Assembly: GCF_002368295.1 (NCBI RefSeq)
Contig: NZ_AP018248.1
Location: 3,235,725 to 3,299,724 of the forward strand
Origin: Tolypothrix tenuis PCC 7101
GTDB lineage: Bacteria > Cyanobacteriota > Cyanobacteriia > Cyanobacteriales > Nostocaceae
Direction of reading: 5' to 3'
DNA length: 64,000 nt
Shown here one piece after another: positions 44,531 to 53,658 of this stretch (its first letter is position 1; each line of letters opens with the position of its first letter). Position numbers and translations under genes: made by a program. A model generated the notes under the pieces. It had not been told where the DNA came from and made no database searches. It was given only the letters and a program-made list of their open reading frames with translations.

Positions 44531-45331
44531 TTGAAAAAATTACAAGCTATTTCCTATTTAGCTCCCAATTGGTTTGGTTTCTACGAAGCAGTGTTGGCTT
44601 ATTTAGATCGGGTTTTGGGAGCAGAAACGCAATTAAAGCAGGGTGAATGCGACCCTTTATTAGATCCTCTAATTTTAAAAGACCAACTAGACTTAGCTTT
44701 TATTTGTGGATTACCCCTGATTCGTTACTCTCAGATAGTGTTAGATCAGTTGCAGCCTGTAGTTGCACCAGTGATGCAAGCAGCGCGTTATCGCAACCGT
44801 CCGATTTACTTTTCAGATGTCATAGTCAATGCTGATAGCGATGTCATCAAGTTTGATGATTTAGCTGGTAAAACGGTGTGCTACAACGATCCAGGTTCTA
44901 ACAGCGGCTATAATCTGCTGCGTCATCGCTTGTTACAGGGAAGATATCCCCAACCATTTTTTAGCAAAGCTATACAATCAGGTTCTCACCAAAATTCTAT
45001 TCGCTGGGTAGCACTAGGAAAGGTAGATTGTGCGGCTATTGATAGTGTAGTCTTAGAACAAGAATTACAGGATTTTCCCGAGTTATATCAATACTTGCGC
45101 GTAGTCGAGGCACTCGGCCCCTGTCCCATGCCGCCTTTAGTTGCAGCCCAGCATTTGGGGAAATCTCTAATTCAGGAGATACAGTTAGCTTTGCTTGAGC
45201 CGGATGCTGAACTACAAATAGCAATGCAACGAGTAGGAGTCAAGCACTTTGCGGCAGTGGAGCTAGCAGATTATAACGCGATCGCTGATATCTACAATGC
45301 CGCTCTCAAGGCAGGCTATGAGTCTTTGTGA
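44531..45331 (+). CDS. PhnD-like phosphate/phosphonate-type binding protein
   Basis: 266 residues. ISYLAPNWFGFYEAVLAYLDR at the start, LDLAFICGLPLIRYS, and DLAGKTVCYNDPGSNSGYNLLRHRL are the typical PhnD/phosphonate-binding pattern (periplasmic-binding type 2 fold). There is no signal peptide or lipobox, so it would stay in the cytoplasm unless the adjacent membrane protein anchors it. The start is a TTG one base after the previous stop, with no good RBS; coupling is likely. No permease or ATPase gene is nearby. Confidence 0.82.
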   Translation: MKKLQAISYLAPNWFGFYEAVLAYLDRVLGAETQLKQGECDPLLDPLILKDQLDLAFICGLPLIRYSQIVLDQLQPVVAPVMQAARYRNRPIYFSDVIVNADSDVIKFDDLAGKTVCYNDPGSNSGYNLLRHRLLQGRYPQPFFSKAIQSGSHQNSIRWVALGKVDCAAIDSVVLEQELQDFPELYQYLRVVEALGPCPMPPLVAAQHLGKSLIQEIQLALLEPDAELQIAMQRVGVKHFAAVELADYNAIADIYNAALKAGYESL

Positions 45332-45426
45332 GATTTATGACACCACAATAAAATTTTCTTAATAATTTTTTAGTGCGTATATAGTACAATTGTATTGTAT
45401 ATTGTTCTCAAATCGCGTTCCAGAGT

Positions 45427-45460
45427 AAATCCCTCAGCACTCCACTGGGGGATTTTATTT
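45427..45460 (+). terminator. Hairpin with T-rich tail
   Basis: 11-bp stem AAATCCCTCAG / CTGGGGGATTT with one mismatch, 6-base loop, then TATTT. About 95 bases after the PhnD-like gene; a plausible terminator. Confidence 0.5.
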
Positions 45461-45575
45461 GAGAATAGTTGCTTGATAGTTGCAGTTTGCTATTCATGGG
45501 AAGGAATCAAGCTCATAAGTTCCTCAACTTTTCTGTATAAATTAGTAATCTTCAGTCAATAAAATAATTGTTTTT

Positions 45576-46025
45576 ATGTGGTTAAAAATTTTACGGTCAC
45601 AGAAAATTTTGGTATCGTCGGTTTTTGTCATGATGGGAATTACCTCTGCAAGTTATGCTCAAACAGTTCCCGAAAGCTTTGTGACTCCTAGCGGTAATAT
45701 CCGGTGCATAGTAGTAGGTGAAAACAAAGATGCCCTACGCTGCGAAATTAACAGTGGACTCAAGCCTATACCGCCTCAACCTTATCCTCATTATTGTGAA
45801 TATGATTGGGGAGGAGGGTTTTTACTATCTGAGTCTGGTAAACCTGAAATTCTCTGTATCAGTGATACCTTTGAGGCTAATTACAAATTATCTTACGGTA
45901 GTAGTTGGAAACAAGCAGGTTTCAATTGTTTATCGCAGCGAACTGGGCTGACTTGTACTAATGCTAGCGGTAATGGTTTCTTTCTCAGTCGTGAACGCTG
46001 GAAAATTATCAGTGGCGATCAATGA
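45576..46025 (+). CDS. Exported DUF6636-like protein with disulphides
   Basis: 149 residues. A signal peptide (about 1-28, ending ASYAQ) is followed by FVTPSGNIRCIVV and ALRCEI, the DUF6636-type pattern, and several more Cys (about six in the mature part) that probably form disulphides. The family has no known function. Periplasmic or secreted. It is monocistronic; a palindrome follows. Confidence 0.72.
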   Translation: MWLKILRSQKILVSSVFVMMGITSASYAQTVPESFVTPSGNIRCIVVGENKDALRCEINSGLKPIPPQPYPHYCEYDWGGGFLLSESGKPEILCISDTFEANYKLSYGSSWKQAGFNCLSQRTGLTCTNASGNGFFLSRERWKIISGDQ

Positions 46026-46051
46026 TATTAGCGATCGCATTGATGCTTTAC

Positions 46052-46080
46052 GGATGCGTTAGCGATAGCGTAACGCATCC
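46052..46080. repeat. Inverted repeat GGATGCGTTA, 10-bp arms
   Basis: GGATGCGTTA and TAACGCATCC separated by nine bases. A dispersed cyanobacterial palindrome that could also serve as a terminator. Confidence 0.75.
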
Positions 46081-46164
46081 TACGTGAATTTCAAAAATCA
46101 AATATGAGTCCTATCGCAGATTGGAGTAAGTTATAGAATATTTTCGGGGCAAAGATGTGCGCTC

Positions 46165-48444
46165 CTACCTGTTTACTTCATTTAGCTGGCGGATAGGAAT
46201 TTGAACCAAAATTTCTGTTCCTTTACCAGGAGTGGAAAAACACTCTAATTTACCGCCATGTTTTTCTGTAATTATTTGATAGCTGATTGACATTCCCATA
46301 CCTGTGCCCTTACCGACAGGTTTTGTAGTGAAGAAAGGGTCAAAAATATGCTGAATGATGGCTTCTGTCATCCCTAAGCCATTGTCAGCGATCGCAATTT
46401 TTATCCAATCAGCATTGATGACTGCGGTGGAGATGGTAATTTGGCTAGGATTTGCTGGAATTTCCTGGGATGTGCGGTGAATGTTGGCTTCTTCTATTGC
46501 ATCGATGGCGTTTGCCAGAATATTCATCAATACTTGATTGAGTTGCCCAGGATAACACTCGACTAGCGGTAAGATAGCATAATCGCGCGTGACTGCGATC
46601 GCCACAGTACCAGGTTCAGGTTGTAACCGATGATGCAAAATTAGCAATGTGCTTTCAATACCTTCATGGATATCAACCTCTTTGATTTCCGCTTCGTCTA
46701 AGCGGGAGAAGTTTCGCAGAGATTTGACAATTTCGCGGATGCGTTCAGTTCCCAATTTCATGGAGGTGAGTAACTTCAGCAAATCTTCGCTGACAAATTC
46801 TAAATCTATATCGGCAATTTTTTCTGCGATCGCTGATGTAGGGTTGGGATATTCACTTTGGTATAGTTGCACTAACTCTAGTAAACTCTCCGTATAATCA
46901 TGGACAAAATCGACGTTACCATGAATAAAATTAACCGGATTATTGATTTCATGGGCAACTCCTGCAACCATTTGTCCTAAGCTGGACATTTTTTCGGATT
47001 GAATCATTCGTGCTTGGGTTTGTTGCAGTTCTTGGAGAGTATTTGTTAAATCCGCAGTCCGTTCCTCTACGCGATGTTCTAATTGTTCATTGGTTTGTGC
47101 TAAAGCCTGAAATGATTCTTGCAATTGCTGCGCCATGTAGTTGAAAGCACGAGCCAGAATATCTAATTCGCGGACATTTGAGGATGCAACATTTTGCTCC
47201 AATTTGCCATTGGCGATCGCCTCCGCTGCTTGACTTAGTCGTAAAATTGGTTGAGCAATCCGCCTAGAAGTAGAAATTGCAATAATTGTGGCAATTACCA
47301 AAGCCCCCAAACACAACAGCATAGTTGTACGATTGTGGGCATGAATTTGTGCCATAAAATCCGATTCGGGTACAGCCACAACCACTAGCCAGTCCAAACC
47401 GTATTTGTCTCGCCACGGCTTGATTTGAAGAAACTGTTTTTCTCCATTGAAAACAATATTAAACTCTTGCTGATTCTGGATTGCTTGCAGAGTATGAAAC
47501 CGCTTTTGCAAGCCTTGTGCTACTTTACGAATCAGGCGATCGGGAATGTCAAAAACGCTGTATCTTTCTACCTGGTTATTCACCTTGTACAAAATGGGAA
47601 AATTACCAGAACTCCCAACCAACTTACCATTACGCTCAATAATAAACACCTGGCCTTCTGGGCTAACTTTGAGGTGGCGCAGAAAATCACTAATACTAGT
47701 TAATGCCAAATCGATACTTGTAACGCCCAGTAACTTGCGGTTGTTGTCATAGAATGGAGCCGCAGCCGAAACTGCAATGTAATAGTCCAGCCCATTATCT
47801 AAAGAATTATCCTGCTTTTGCAGTGCTTTTCCTGCCTCAGTAAATTGGGAATTACGAATTTCCGCCGCTTTAATCTTACTCCAGGTCAACTTGCCTGCGG
47901 TGACGGTATCTTGATACCAAGGCTCAGTTAACGGATTAAAATCATAGCTTTGTAAAAGTTTAGCGCGCCTACCTTGAGCGTCAGCAACATAGTCGGAAGC
48001 TTTACCGCTGCTCAAGTTTTCATAGAGTACTAAGTCAACTCCTTTAATCCAACGTCCTGCACCAGCCTCTCTTTTATCGATTAAACTATAGCCAACATAG
48101 CTGAGATGAGGAAAAGCTTTGGCTTGTCTCCAAAAATAATGTCCGCTAGCTATGGGATCGTTGAGATTTAATTCGCGGTTAGCGATCGCATCTACATTTA
48201 TTTGGGTTAATTGAATTGGTAATGCCAAATACATATCTAGGCGATCATCAACCTGCTGTCCAGCTTTATCAATCAACTGTTCAGCCAGATTGTTCACAGC
48301 TTTTTGACTATTTTTAAATGAGAGATACCCAACTAATCCCACAGCCGCAAAAATTTGCAGTACAAAGGGCACAATGAGAATCAAGTTGAGTTGTATCCGG
48401 TTATTTGATTTGGGAAGGTGCTTGTTGGCAGAATTCAAGGACAT
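46165..48444 (-). CDS. Membrane sensor histidine kinase (dCache-HAMP-HisKA-HATPase)
   Basis: 759 residues. Two membrane helices (about 21-43 and 375-395) enclose a periplasmic dCache-like sensor domain of about 330 residues. HAMP (about 396-450) and a coiled coil follow, then HisKA with MSSLGQMVAGVAHEINNPVNF (His near 497) and an HATPase with DNGLGMTE and GKGTGMGMSISYQI. It senses an outside ligand. There is no response regulator gene beside it. The kinase core belongs to the same subfamily as those at 22786, 25105 and 63280. Confidence 0.93.
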   Translation of the reverse strand: MSLNSANKHLPKSNNRIQLNLILIVPFVLQIFAAVGLVGYLSFKNSQKAVNNLAEQLIDKAGQQVDDRLDMYLALPIQLTQINVDAIANRELNLNDPIASGHYFWRQAKAFPHLSYVGYSLIDKREAGAGRWIKGVDLVLYENLSSGKASDYVADAQGRRAKLLQSYDFNPLTEPWYQDTVTAGKLTWSKIKAAEIRNSQFTEAGKALQKQDNSLDNGLDYYIAVSAAAPFYDNNRKLLGVTSIDLALTSISDFLRHLKVSPEGQVFIIERNGKLVGSSGNFPILYKVNNQVERYSVFDIPDRLIRKVAQGLQKRFHTLQAIQNQQEFNIVFNGEKQFLQIKPWRDKYGLDWLVVVAVPESDFMAQIHAHNRTTMLLCLGALVIATIIAISTSRRIAQPILRLSQAAEAIANGKLEQNVASSNVRELDILARAFNYMAQQLQESFQALAQTNEQLEHRVEERTADLTNTLQELQQTQARMIQSEKMSSLGQMVAGVAHEINNPVNFIHGNVDFVHDYTESLLELVQLYQSEYPNPTSAIAEKIADIDLEFVSEDLLKLLTSMKLGTERIREIVKSLRNFSRLDEAEIKEVDIHEGIESTLLILHHRLQPEPGTVAIAVTRDYAILPLVECYPGQLNQVLMNILANAIDAIEEANIHRTSQEIPANPSQITISTAVINADWIKIAIADNGLGMTEAIIQHIFDPFFTTKPVGKGTGMGMSISYQIITEKHGGKLECFSTPGKGTEILVQIPIRQLNEVNR

Positions 48445-48624
48445 GATTTGAGCAAGAGTCTGGCATCATATTGCAACAAAGGCTGGCCATATAGTGCCCA
48501 AATCCCTACGGAAAACACCGATAATAGCAAAGTGCGATCGCTATCTCAACAAACCTGTCACGTAGCCCACTTATGATAAATACAGTTGAGTAAATGAACG
48601 TTCTGAGAAATCAGAAATACTTTT

Positions 48625-48867
48625 ATGAAATTAGACCGCATTACCAGTAATCCCAATCGCATGAATGGACAGCCATGCATTCGTAATCTTCGTCTCACAG
48701 TTCGTCGAGTAATTGAACTACTAGCAATTTACCCTGATCGGCAAGAATTACGCCAAGAGTTTCCAGAACTGGAAGATGAAGATATTCAACAAGCCTTAAT
48801 TTTTACATCTTCCTATTTGGATGATCGCATCATTGATCTACCCATCAACTATGAAACTGTTGCTTGA
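48625..48867 (+). CDS. DUF433 antitoxin-like protein
   Basis: 80 residues. ITSNPNRMNGQPCIRNLRLTVRRVIELLA is the DUF433 pattern, a winged helix found in antitoxins and short DNA-binding proteins. ELEDEDIQQALIFTSSYLDD near the end is also typical. It overlaps the next gene by 17 bases, the usual antitoxin-first order. It probably neutralises the partner and represses the operon. Confidence 0.9.
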   Translation: MKLDRITSNPNRMNGQPCIRNLRLTVRRVIELLAIYPDRQELRQEFPELEDEDIQQALIFTSSYLDDRIIDLPINYETVA

Positions 48868-49225
48868 TCAGGGATTGCCATACTCTACAGCAGCTTTGTT
48901 ACGTGAAGCAGGTATCGATACCATTCATGTAGGTGAAATTGATATGTCCGTAGCTGAAGATACAGAAATCCTTCAAAAAGCTAGAGAAGAAGGACGTGTT
49001 GTAGTTACAGTCGATGCAGATTTTCATACATTATTGGTAATTGATGAAGCAACTTCTCCCTCAGTTATTCGCATTAGGATTGAAAAGTTACGTGCTCATG
49101 CTTTAAAAGATTTGCTGCTAACAGTCATCGCTGAGTGTCAAGAAGATTTAGAACAGGGTTCAGCTATTACAGTTGAACCCAATCGCATTCGTATTCGTCG
49201 TTTACCCTTGTTACCTAATAGGTAA
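48851..49225 (+). CDS. DUF5615 PIN-like toxin
   Basis: 124 residues from the ATG at 48851 (MKLLLDQGLPYSTA); the longer frame from 48821 is less likely. PIN-like acidic residues are visible: Asp in LLLDQGLP, EDTEIL, and VTVDADFHTLL. DUF5615 proteins (COG4634) are predicted ribonucleases paired with DUF433 antitoxins. Target RNA unknown. Confidence 0.88.
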   Translation: MKLLLDQGLPYSTAALLREAGIDTIHVGEIDMSVAEDTEILQKAREEGRVVVTVDADFHTLLVIDEATSPSVIRIRIEKLRAHALKDLLLTVIAECQEDLEQGSAITVEPNRIRIRRLPLLPNR

Positions 49226-49439
49226 ACTTTCTTTAAAAAGATACAGTATTAGCCACTTACACAAACACTATTGTATTTATTTTGACTACCGCTATGGGGT
49301 AGCAGTTGCAGCCCACACTTGGGAACTAGCATCTGATGTCTCTGCTGTTTTCTTCTAAGATGCTTGTAGGGATGATGCATCTATAAAAGATGTGCCATCA
49401 ACCACTGATTTTGAGACTAAACATAAGGAGAAAAAACTT

Positions 49440-49964
49440 ATGGGACTTTTTGATCAAATTCTTGGTGCTGTTGCCAATCCTAATCAGCAAGGCAGTTTGG
49501 GACAATTGGGAAGTATTATTAGCACTGTAGATCAATTGAGTAATAGCACTGGTGCAGATGCTTCTACAATTCAATCGCTGTTGTCGGTTGTAGGTGGTCA
49601 AGTGCGATCGGCTTTACAAGAAAAGCAAGCTACAGAAGGTAATGAAGCTGTACAATCTGTAGTCAATGAATTTGCAGGGACTTCGCCTAATTCCGCAGCA
49701 GTTAATTCCATATTTTCTCCTGCGTTACAGCAACAAGTGGCGGAATTTGCGGCTCAACGCACGGGCTTGGATGCTGGGATGATTCAACAATTGCTACCCC
49801 AAATTGTGCCTGTGGTGCTGAACTTCTTGCAATCTGGAGCAAATACTCAAGGTTCCCAAGCTGGGGGAAATTCAGTACTTAGCAGCTTCTTAGATTCCGA
49901 TAATGATGGCGATGTCGATATTTCTGACGCTATCCAAATGGCTAGTCGTTATATGGGCAGATAA
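49440..49964 (+). CDS. DUF937 (YidB-like) protein with C-terminal EF-hand/dockerin-like motif
   Basis: 174 residues from the ATG at 49440 (AAGGAG upstream). MGLFDQILGAV, QLGSIISTVDQL and MIQQLLPQIVPVVLNFLQ fit DUF937, a Gly/Gln-rich helical family of unknown function. The tail SFLDSDNDGDVDISDAIQMA matches a calcium-binding DxDxDGDVDxxD loop of the EF-hand/dockerin type, which is not part of the core family. No signal peptide. A 24-base palindrome follows. Confidence 0.82.
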   Translation: MGLFDQILGAVANPNQQGSLGQLGSIISTVDQLSNSTGADASTIQSLLSVVGGQVRSALQEKQATEGNEAVQSVVNEFAGTSPNSAAVNSIFSPALQQQVAEFAAQRTGLDAGMIQQLLPQIVPVVLNFLQSGANTQGSQAGGNSVLSSFLDSDNDGDVDISDAIQMASRYMGR

Positions 49965-49986
49965 ATCAAAAATTAATTTTTGATTT
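49963..49986 (+). terminator. Palindromic terminator after the DUF937 gene
   Basis: Perfect 24-base palindrome (half AAATCAAAAATT) overlapping the stop, then TTTAATT. AT-only stem, so weak, but well placed. Confidence 0.5.
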
Positions 49987-50144
49987 TTAATTAAAATCTG
50001 TTTGTCACAACAGCGGTGAATAAGGAAGACAAGGGAGAATTATGGCAGAACCTCCCTTGTCTCCCTGAATTGTCTTTGTTGTGGGGATTGGAGATAAGAA
50101 AGATGAGGAAAATAAACAATTCAAAATTTTTCCTTGTTCCCTTT

Positions 50145-50180
50145 TACCAATTACCAATTACCAATTACCAAATGACAAAT
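50145..50180. repeat. TACCAAT heptamer array
   Basis: About five 7-bp units directly downstream of the pentapeptide-repeat gene's stop, ending in AATGACAAAT. Confidence 0.85.
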
Positions 50181-50714
50181 TCAACCATTCCCATCCAAAA
50201 TTGTCCCTTCTAAATTAGCTTGCTCTAAATTTGCACCGTTTAAGTTGGCTTGGTTTAAGTCTGCTTGGGCAAGATTCGCCTGGGTGAGGTCGGCTACGGT
50301 TAAATCTGCGCCACTTAAATCGGCTTTATCTAGATTTGCAGCTACCAACGTTGCTTCGTGTAACTCCGCCTCACTCAGGTTAGCTTCAATTAGCTTGGCA
50401 ACAGTTAAATCAGCCTGAGTCAAATTAGCACCATCTAAAACAGCCCCATCTAAAATAGCACCATCTAAAATAGCACCAGTGAGATTACTCCCAGTCAGGT
50501 CAGCATCACTCAAATTTGCACCGTTGAGATCTGCCTCAATCAGGCTAGTTTGACTTAAATTTGCATGGCTGAGATTCGCACCATCTAAAATTGCTCTATC
50601 TAAAATTGCTCCACTGAGATTGGCTTCTCTCAAATTGGCTTCGCTGAGGTTGACAGCAGTAAAATCTCTTGCGCCTGCGGCATAGTTAGAAAGAAGTTCT
50701 TCTGCTTTCATCAT
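50181..50714 (-). CDS. Pentapeptide-repeat protein
   Basis: 177 residues. After a short leader (AEELLSNYAAGARDF, usual in cyanobacterial members) almost the whole chain is A(D/N)LxX pentapeptides, about thirty in a row, forming a right-handed square beta-helix. Cyanobacteria carry many; roles are mostly unknown. No signal peptide or membrane segment, so cytoplasmic. Confidence 0.94.
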   Translation of the reverse strand: MMKAEELLSNYAAGARDFTAVNLSEANLREANLSGAILDRAILDGANLSHANLSQTSLIEADLNGANLSDADLTGSNLTGAILDGAILDGAVLDGANLTQADLTVAKLIEANLSEAELHEATLVAANLDKADLSGADLTVADLTQANLAQADLNQANLNGANLEQANLEGTILDGNG

Positions 50715-51310
50715 GATCCTCCGCTAGTTACTACTGCTGTTTGAGCGATGACAATCTGTTAGCAATGCTGGGTAACAGATAATTTCAAAATTATTTGTAA
50801 TTCGTAATTATTTGTTCAGACGATAGTTAAACTATGTTATCTATTAATAATTTTTTTAGTTACCGCCTAAAGTTGTTATTTGATTTCACTCTTAGGATGG
50901 TTATGGCACCTGGCGAATTAAGGCTTTGTGGTAGAGAAGACGTTAAGTGTAGCGATCACGTCTTTTTTAGATAAGCTCATTACCATTCAAGTTAAAAGGT
51001 TAAAGGTTTTTTATTTCCCTTTTACCATTCTCCTTTTTCTTCTTAACCAACAAGTATTGGCTGTTGTCCCCCATAGCAAACAGATCTAGGTCAGTTACAT
51101 AAGCCATGATTGAGTTTGTTTCTCGAGTCTATACTAGAACAATTCATTCAGGATGCTGAAAAAATGAGCCAGTCCATTGCAAGACTTCCCTGTGTTGTGA
51201 CGGCTAGTGTACCACTGTCACAACGTGTTTACAGTTGTCCTAATTATGATTGATCAATTGACCGTGATGGCAAAACGGCAATTCAATTATCAAAATTTAT
51301 GGAGCAGGCC
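50715..51310. other. Intergenic region between divergent genes
   Basis: 596 bases. Promoters for the pentapeptide gene and the SPOR-like gene should be here. At about 50985-51060 it has a degraded relative of the MITE-like family (right end TTAACCAACAAGTATTGG). A 7-bp stem followed by T6 at 50937-50967 could be a small terminator. No gene seen. Confidence 0.5.
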
Positions 51311-52552
51311 ATGAGTCAAAATTTACCAATAGATTCCCGTACTCAATCATCTAAACCACCTGGGCTGAAGCCGCCACTAGCTTCGGCATTAGCAAGTTTA
51401 GAAGTCCAGTTAGATCAAGAATTAGCCCGGTATAGACGCACACGTGATACCTCGAGATTAGCCAATCCTCGTGTAGTTAGTTATATTGGCAGTTCACCCC
51501 AAGCGATCGCACAAGCAATTCTCGAACAATCTCAGTCAGCAGATATTAAATCACCCACACCACCTGCACCTGTAACTCCAGATCCTGTGTTAGAAGCAGT
51601 TACGGATACAGTCAAGTTTGAGGAACTAGATCATCTCCAGTTATCCTCAACCCCAGAGGAGGCGACAACGCTCACTCCACCACCGCCACCAGTTCCGCCA
51701 ATTCCAGCCAGCAGCATAGTACGTACAGAACAACTTGATGAGGATGATACTGTTCTACAGTCAGATGATCCACCAAGCGAGCCTGATAACTATTTAGAAT
51801 CTAGTGAAGCGCTGTTACGTAGTGTCACCGACGAAGAATCACCAGCGAAACGCCCAAGTACAGCCAATGACGGTATACTTTCACCTTTAGGTATAGGTTC
51901 AATGCTGCTGTTATTAGTAGCAAGTTTGACTTTAGGCTATGTGGTATTTAATCCCAAAAGCTTGACACAGTTAAAGCTAAGTAACGTTTTTAATGGTAAA
52001 TCTTCAGCACCTGCGGAAAATACAGCCAACGTAGAAACTAATATCCAAGCACCGCCGGAAACATTACTCACACCTATACCCAAGTATCCTAATCTAGCAG
52101 CCAAAGAGTTTCCGGAAGTTAAAGATCCTAATGATATTGTCGGCTTAACACCCAAAGGTAAAGCAAATCCCGCACCTTTACCTAACCAGATCCCAGCACA
52201 GCCAATACAACCCCCCGCAGGCTTATCTGCACCACAACCAGCAAATCCCACAGCAGCAGCGCCAGTACAAACGGTAGAACCTGCGGCTCCCATCAATTCG
52301 CCTGCACCATCACCAAACGCCGCCCCCTTCCAGCTAAATCCACAGACCAAACCTTCAGCAGATGGGTTTTATCACGTAGTCACCGATAATCAAAATGAAA
52401 GGTCTTTTGCTGCAGCCAGACAGGTAATTCCTGATGCTTATTTATCAAAGGATAACAAGCTGATTTTTCTAGGTGCTTTTAAAACTCAAAAAGAAGTACA
52501 AAAACATCTAGAACTATTACAAAAACGCGGAATTCAAGCCAGAGTGGAATAG
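51311..52552 (+). CDS. Single-span membrane protein with SPOR-like C-terminus
   Basis: 413 residues from the ATG at 51311 (GGAG six bases upstream), preferred to 51299. The N-terminal part is cytoplasmic and Pro/Glu/Ser rich; one membrane segment (about 195-215, LGIGSMLLLLVASLTLGYVVF); then a long Pro/Ala-rich linker. The last about 70 residues (YHVVTDNQNERSFAAARQVIPDAYL through LIFLGAFKTQKEVQKHLELLQKRGI) follow the SPOR pattern, which binds peptidoglycan stripped of side chains at division sites. It may act in cell division or septa. Family-level call only. Confidence 0.7.
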   Translation: MSQNLPIDSRTQSSKPPGLKPPLASALASLEVQLDQELARYRRTRDTSRLANPRVVSYIGSSPQAIAQAILEQSQSADIKSPTPPAPVTPDPVLEAVTDTVKFEELDHLQLSSTPEEATTLTPPPPPVPPIPASSIVRTEQLDEDDTVLQSDDPPSEPDNYLESSEALLRSVTDEESPAKRPSTANDGILSPLGIGSMLLLLVASLTLGYVVFNPKSLTQLKLSNVFNGKSSAPAENTANVETNIQAPPETLLTPIPKYPNLAAKEFPEVKDPNDIVGLTPKGKANPAPLPNQIPAQPIQPPAGLSAPQPANPTAAAPVQTVEPAAPINSPAPSPNAAPFQLNPQTKPSADGFYHVVTDNQNERSFAAARQVIPDAYLSKDNKLIFLGAFKTQKEVQKHLELLQKRGIQARVE

Positions 52553-52784
52553 CTATAAGTGGCGAAAATCTAGGCGATAATGAAGTAAATATCAATTAAT
52601 TTAGCTTCTGCCCAGTACAGCATGATGGAAAGAAAAATACCATACCCTACCTGGCAAACAAGCTGGAGAGCAAACAGGGAACTCAGTGACAACATCATCC
52701 CAAAGCCTAAGCATAAAGTTTTTTGACTTTATAAATTCGCCAAAGGAGTTGGGTTGACTGGCACAAAATGAATGGAGAGCCGAT

Positions 52785-53495
52785 ATGGAAGTGATGAAGC
52801 GTATCCTACGGGTGTTTCGCGCTAACCTTAATAGTTTAATCGGCAGTACGGAAGATCCAGAGAAGGTTCTGGAACAAACCGTCTTGGAGATGCAAGAAAA
52901 CTTGATGCAACTACGGCGAGGAGTAGCACAAGCGATCGCCATCCAAAAACGTACCGAACGACAAGCTGCTGCGGCTGATTCTACAGCCGAAGAATGGTAT
53001 CGTCGCGCGCAACTGGCTCTACAACAAGGTAACGAACCTCTCGCCAAAGAAGCTCTGACTAAACGCCGAGTTTACCAAGAAACTGCCAAAACTCTTTCTG
53101 AACAAAGGTTAGAGCAAAATACTTTGGTGGATAAACTCAAACAGGATATGCGGACGCTGGAATTGAAAATATCCGAAGCTAAAACCAAAAAGGATATGTT
53201 TATTGCCCGCGCCCGTTCTGCTGAAGCATCCGCCAAGTTGCAAGAAATGCTCAACGGAGTTTCCTCAACCAGCAGTCTCAATGCATTTGAGCGTATGGAA
53301 GACAAAGTTTTGCAAATAGAAGCCCAATCAGAAGCAATCGCGCAACTGGGTGGCGATGATCTGCAAAAGAAATTTGCTTCATTAGAATCTAGCAATGACA
53401 TTGATGCTGAACTAGCAGCAATGAAAATGCAGGTTTTTGATGATGCAAATAACACACCATCACAACAACAGCTACCCAAAAGTCAAGATTCTTGA
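52785..53495 (+). CDS. pspA: PspA/IM30 family protein (PspA-like)
   Basis: 236 residues, nearly all helical coiled coil. LNSLIGSTEDPEKVLEQTVLEMQENL and KRTERQAAAADSTAEEWYRRAQLALQ are the ESCRT-III-like PspA/IM30 core. It lacks the extra C-terminal helix of Vipp1, as PspA does. Peripheral inner-membrane protein that coats stressed membranes. GGAGAG precedes the ATG. vipp1 follows on the same strand after 163 bases, a tandem duplication at family level. Confidence 0.9.
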   Translation: MEVMKRILRVFRANLNSLIGSTEDPEKVLEQTVLEMQENLMQLRRGVAQAIAIQKRTERQAAAADSTAEEWYRRAQLALQQGNEPLAKEALTKRRVYQETAKTLSEQRLEQNTLVDKLKQDMRTLELKISEAKTKKDMFIARARSAEASAKLQEMLNGVSSTSSLNAFERMEDKVLQIEAQSEAIAQLGGDDLQKKFASLESSNDIDAELAAMKMQVFDDANNTPSQQQLPKSQDS

Positions 53496-53658
53496 TCGTT
53501 GGGCAATTACTGAGGCGGGAGTATATCTTAACAATTAAGGGGTGTTGGGAGGTACTGTTCCAGACCGGAAAGATTACATTGGAATAAGTAGCTATTAAAC
53601 AGTAAAAAGCTTAACTGTCCAACAAATTGCGTAAACAACACAAGGAAAAAACAAAGTT

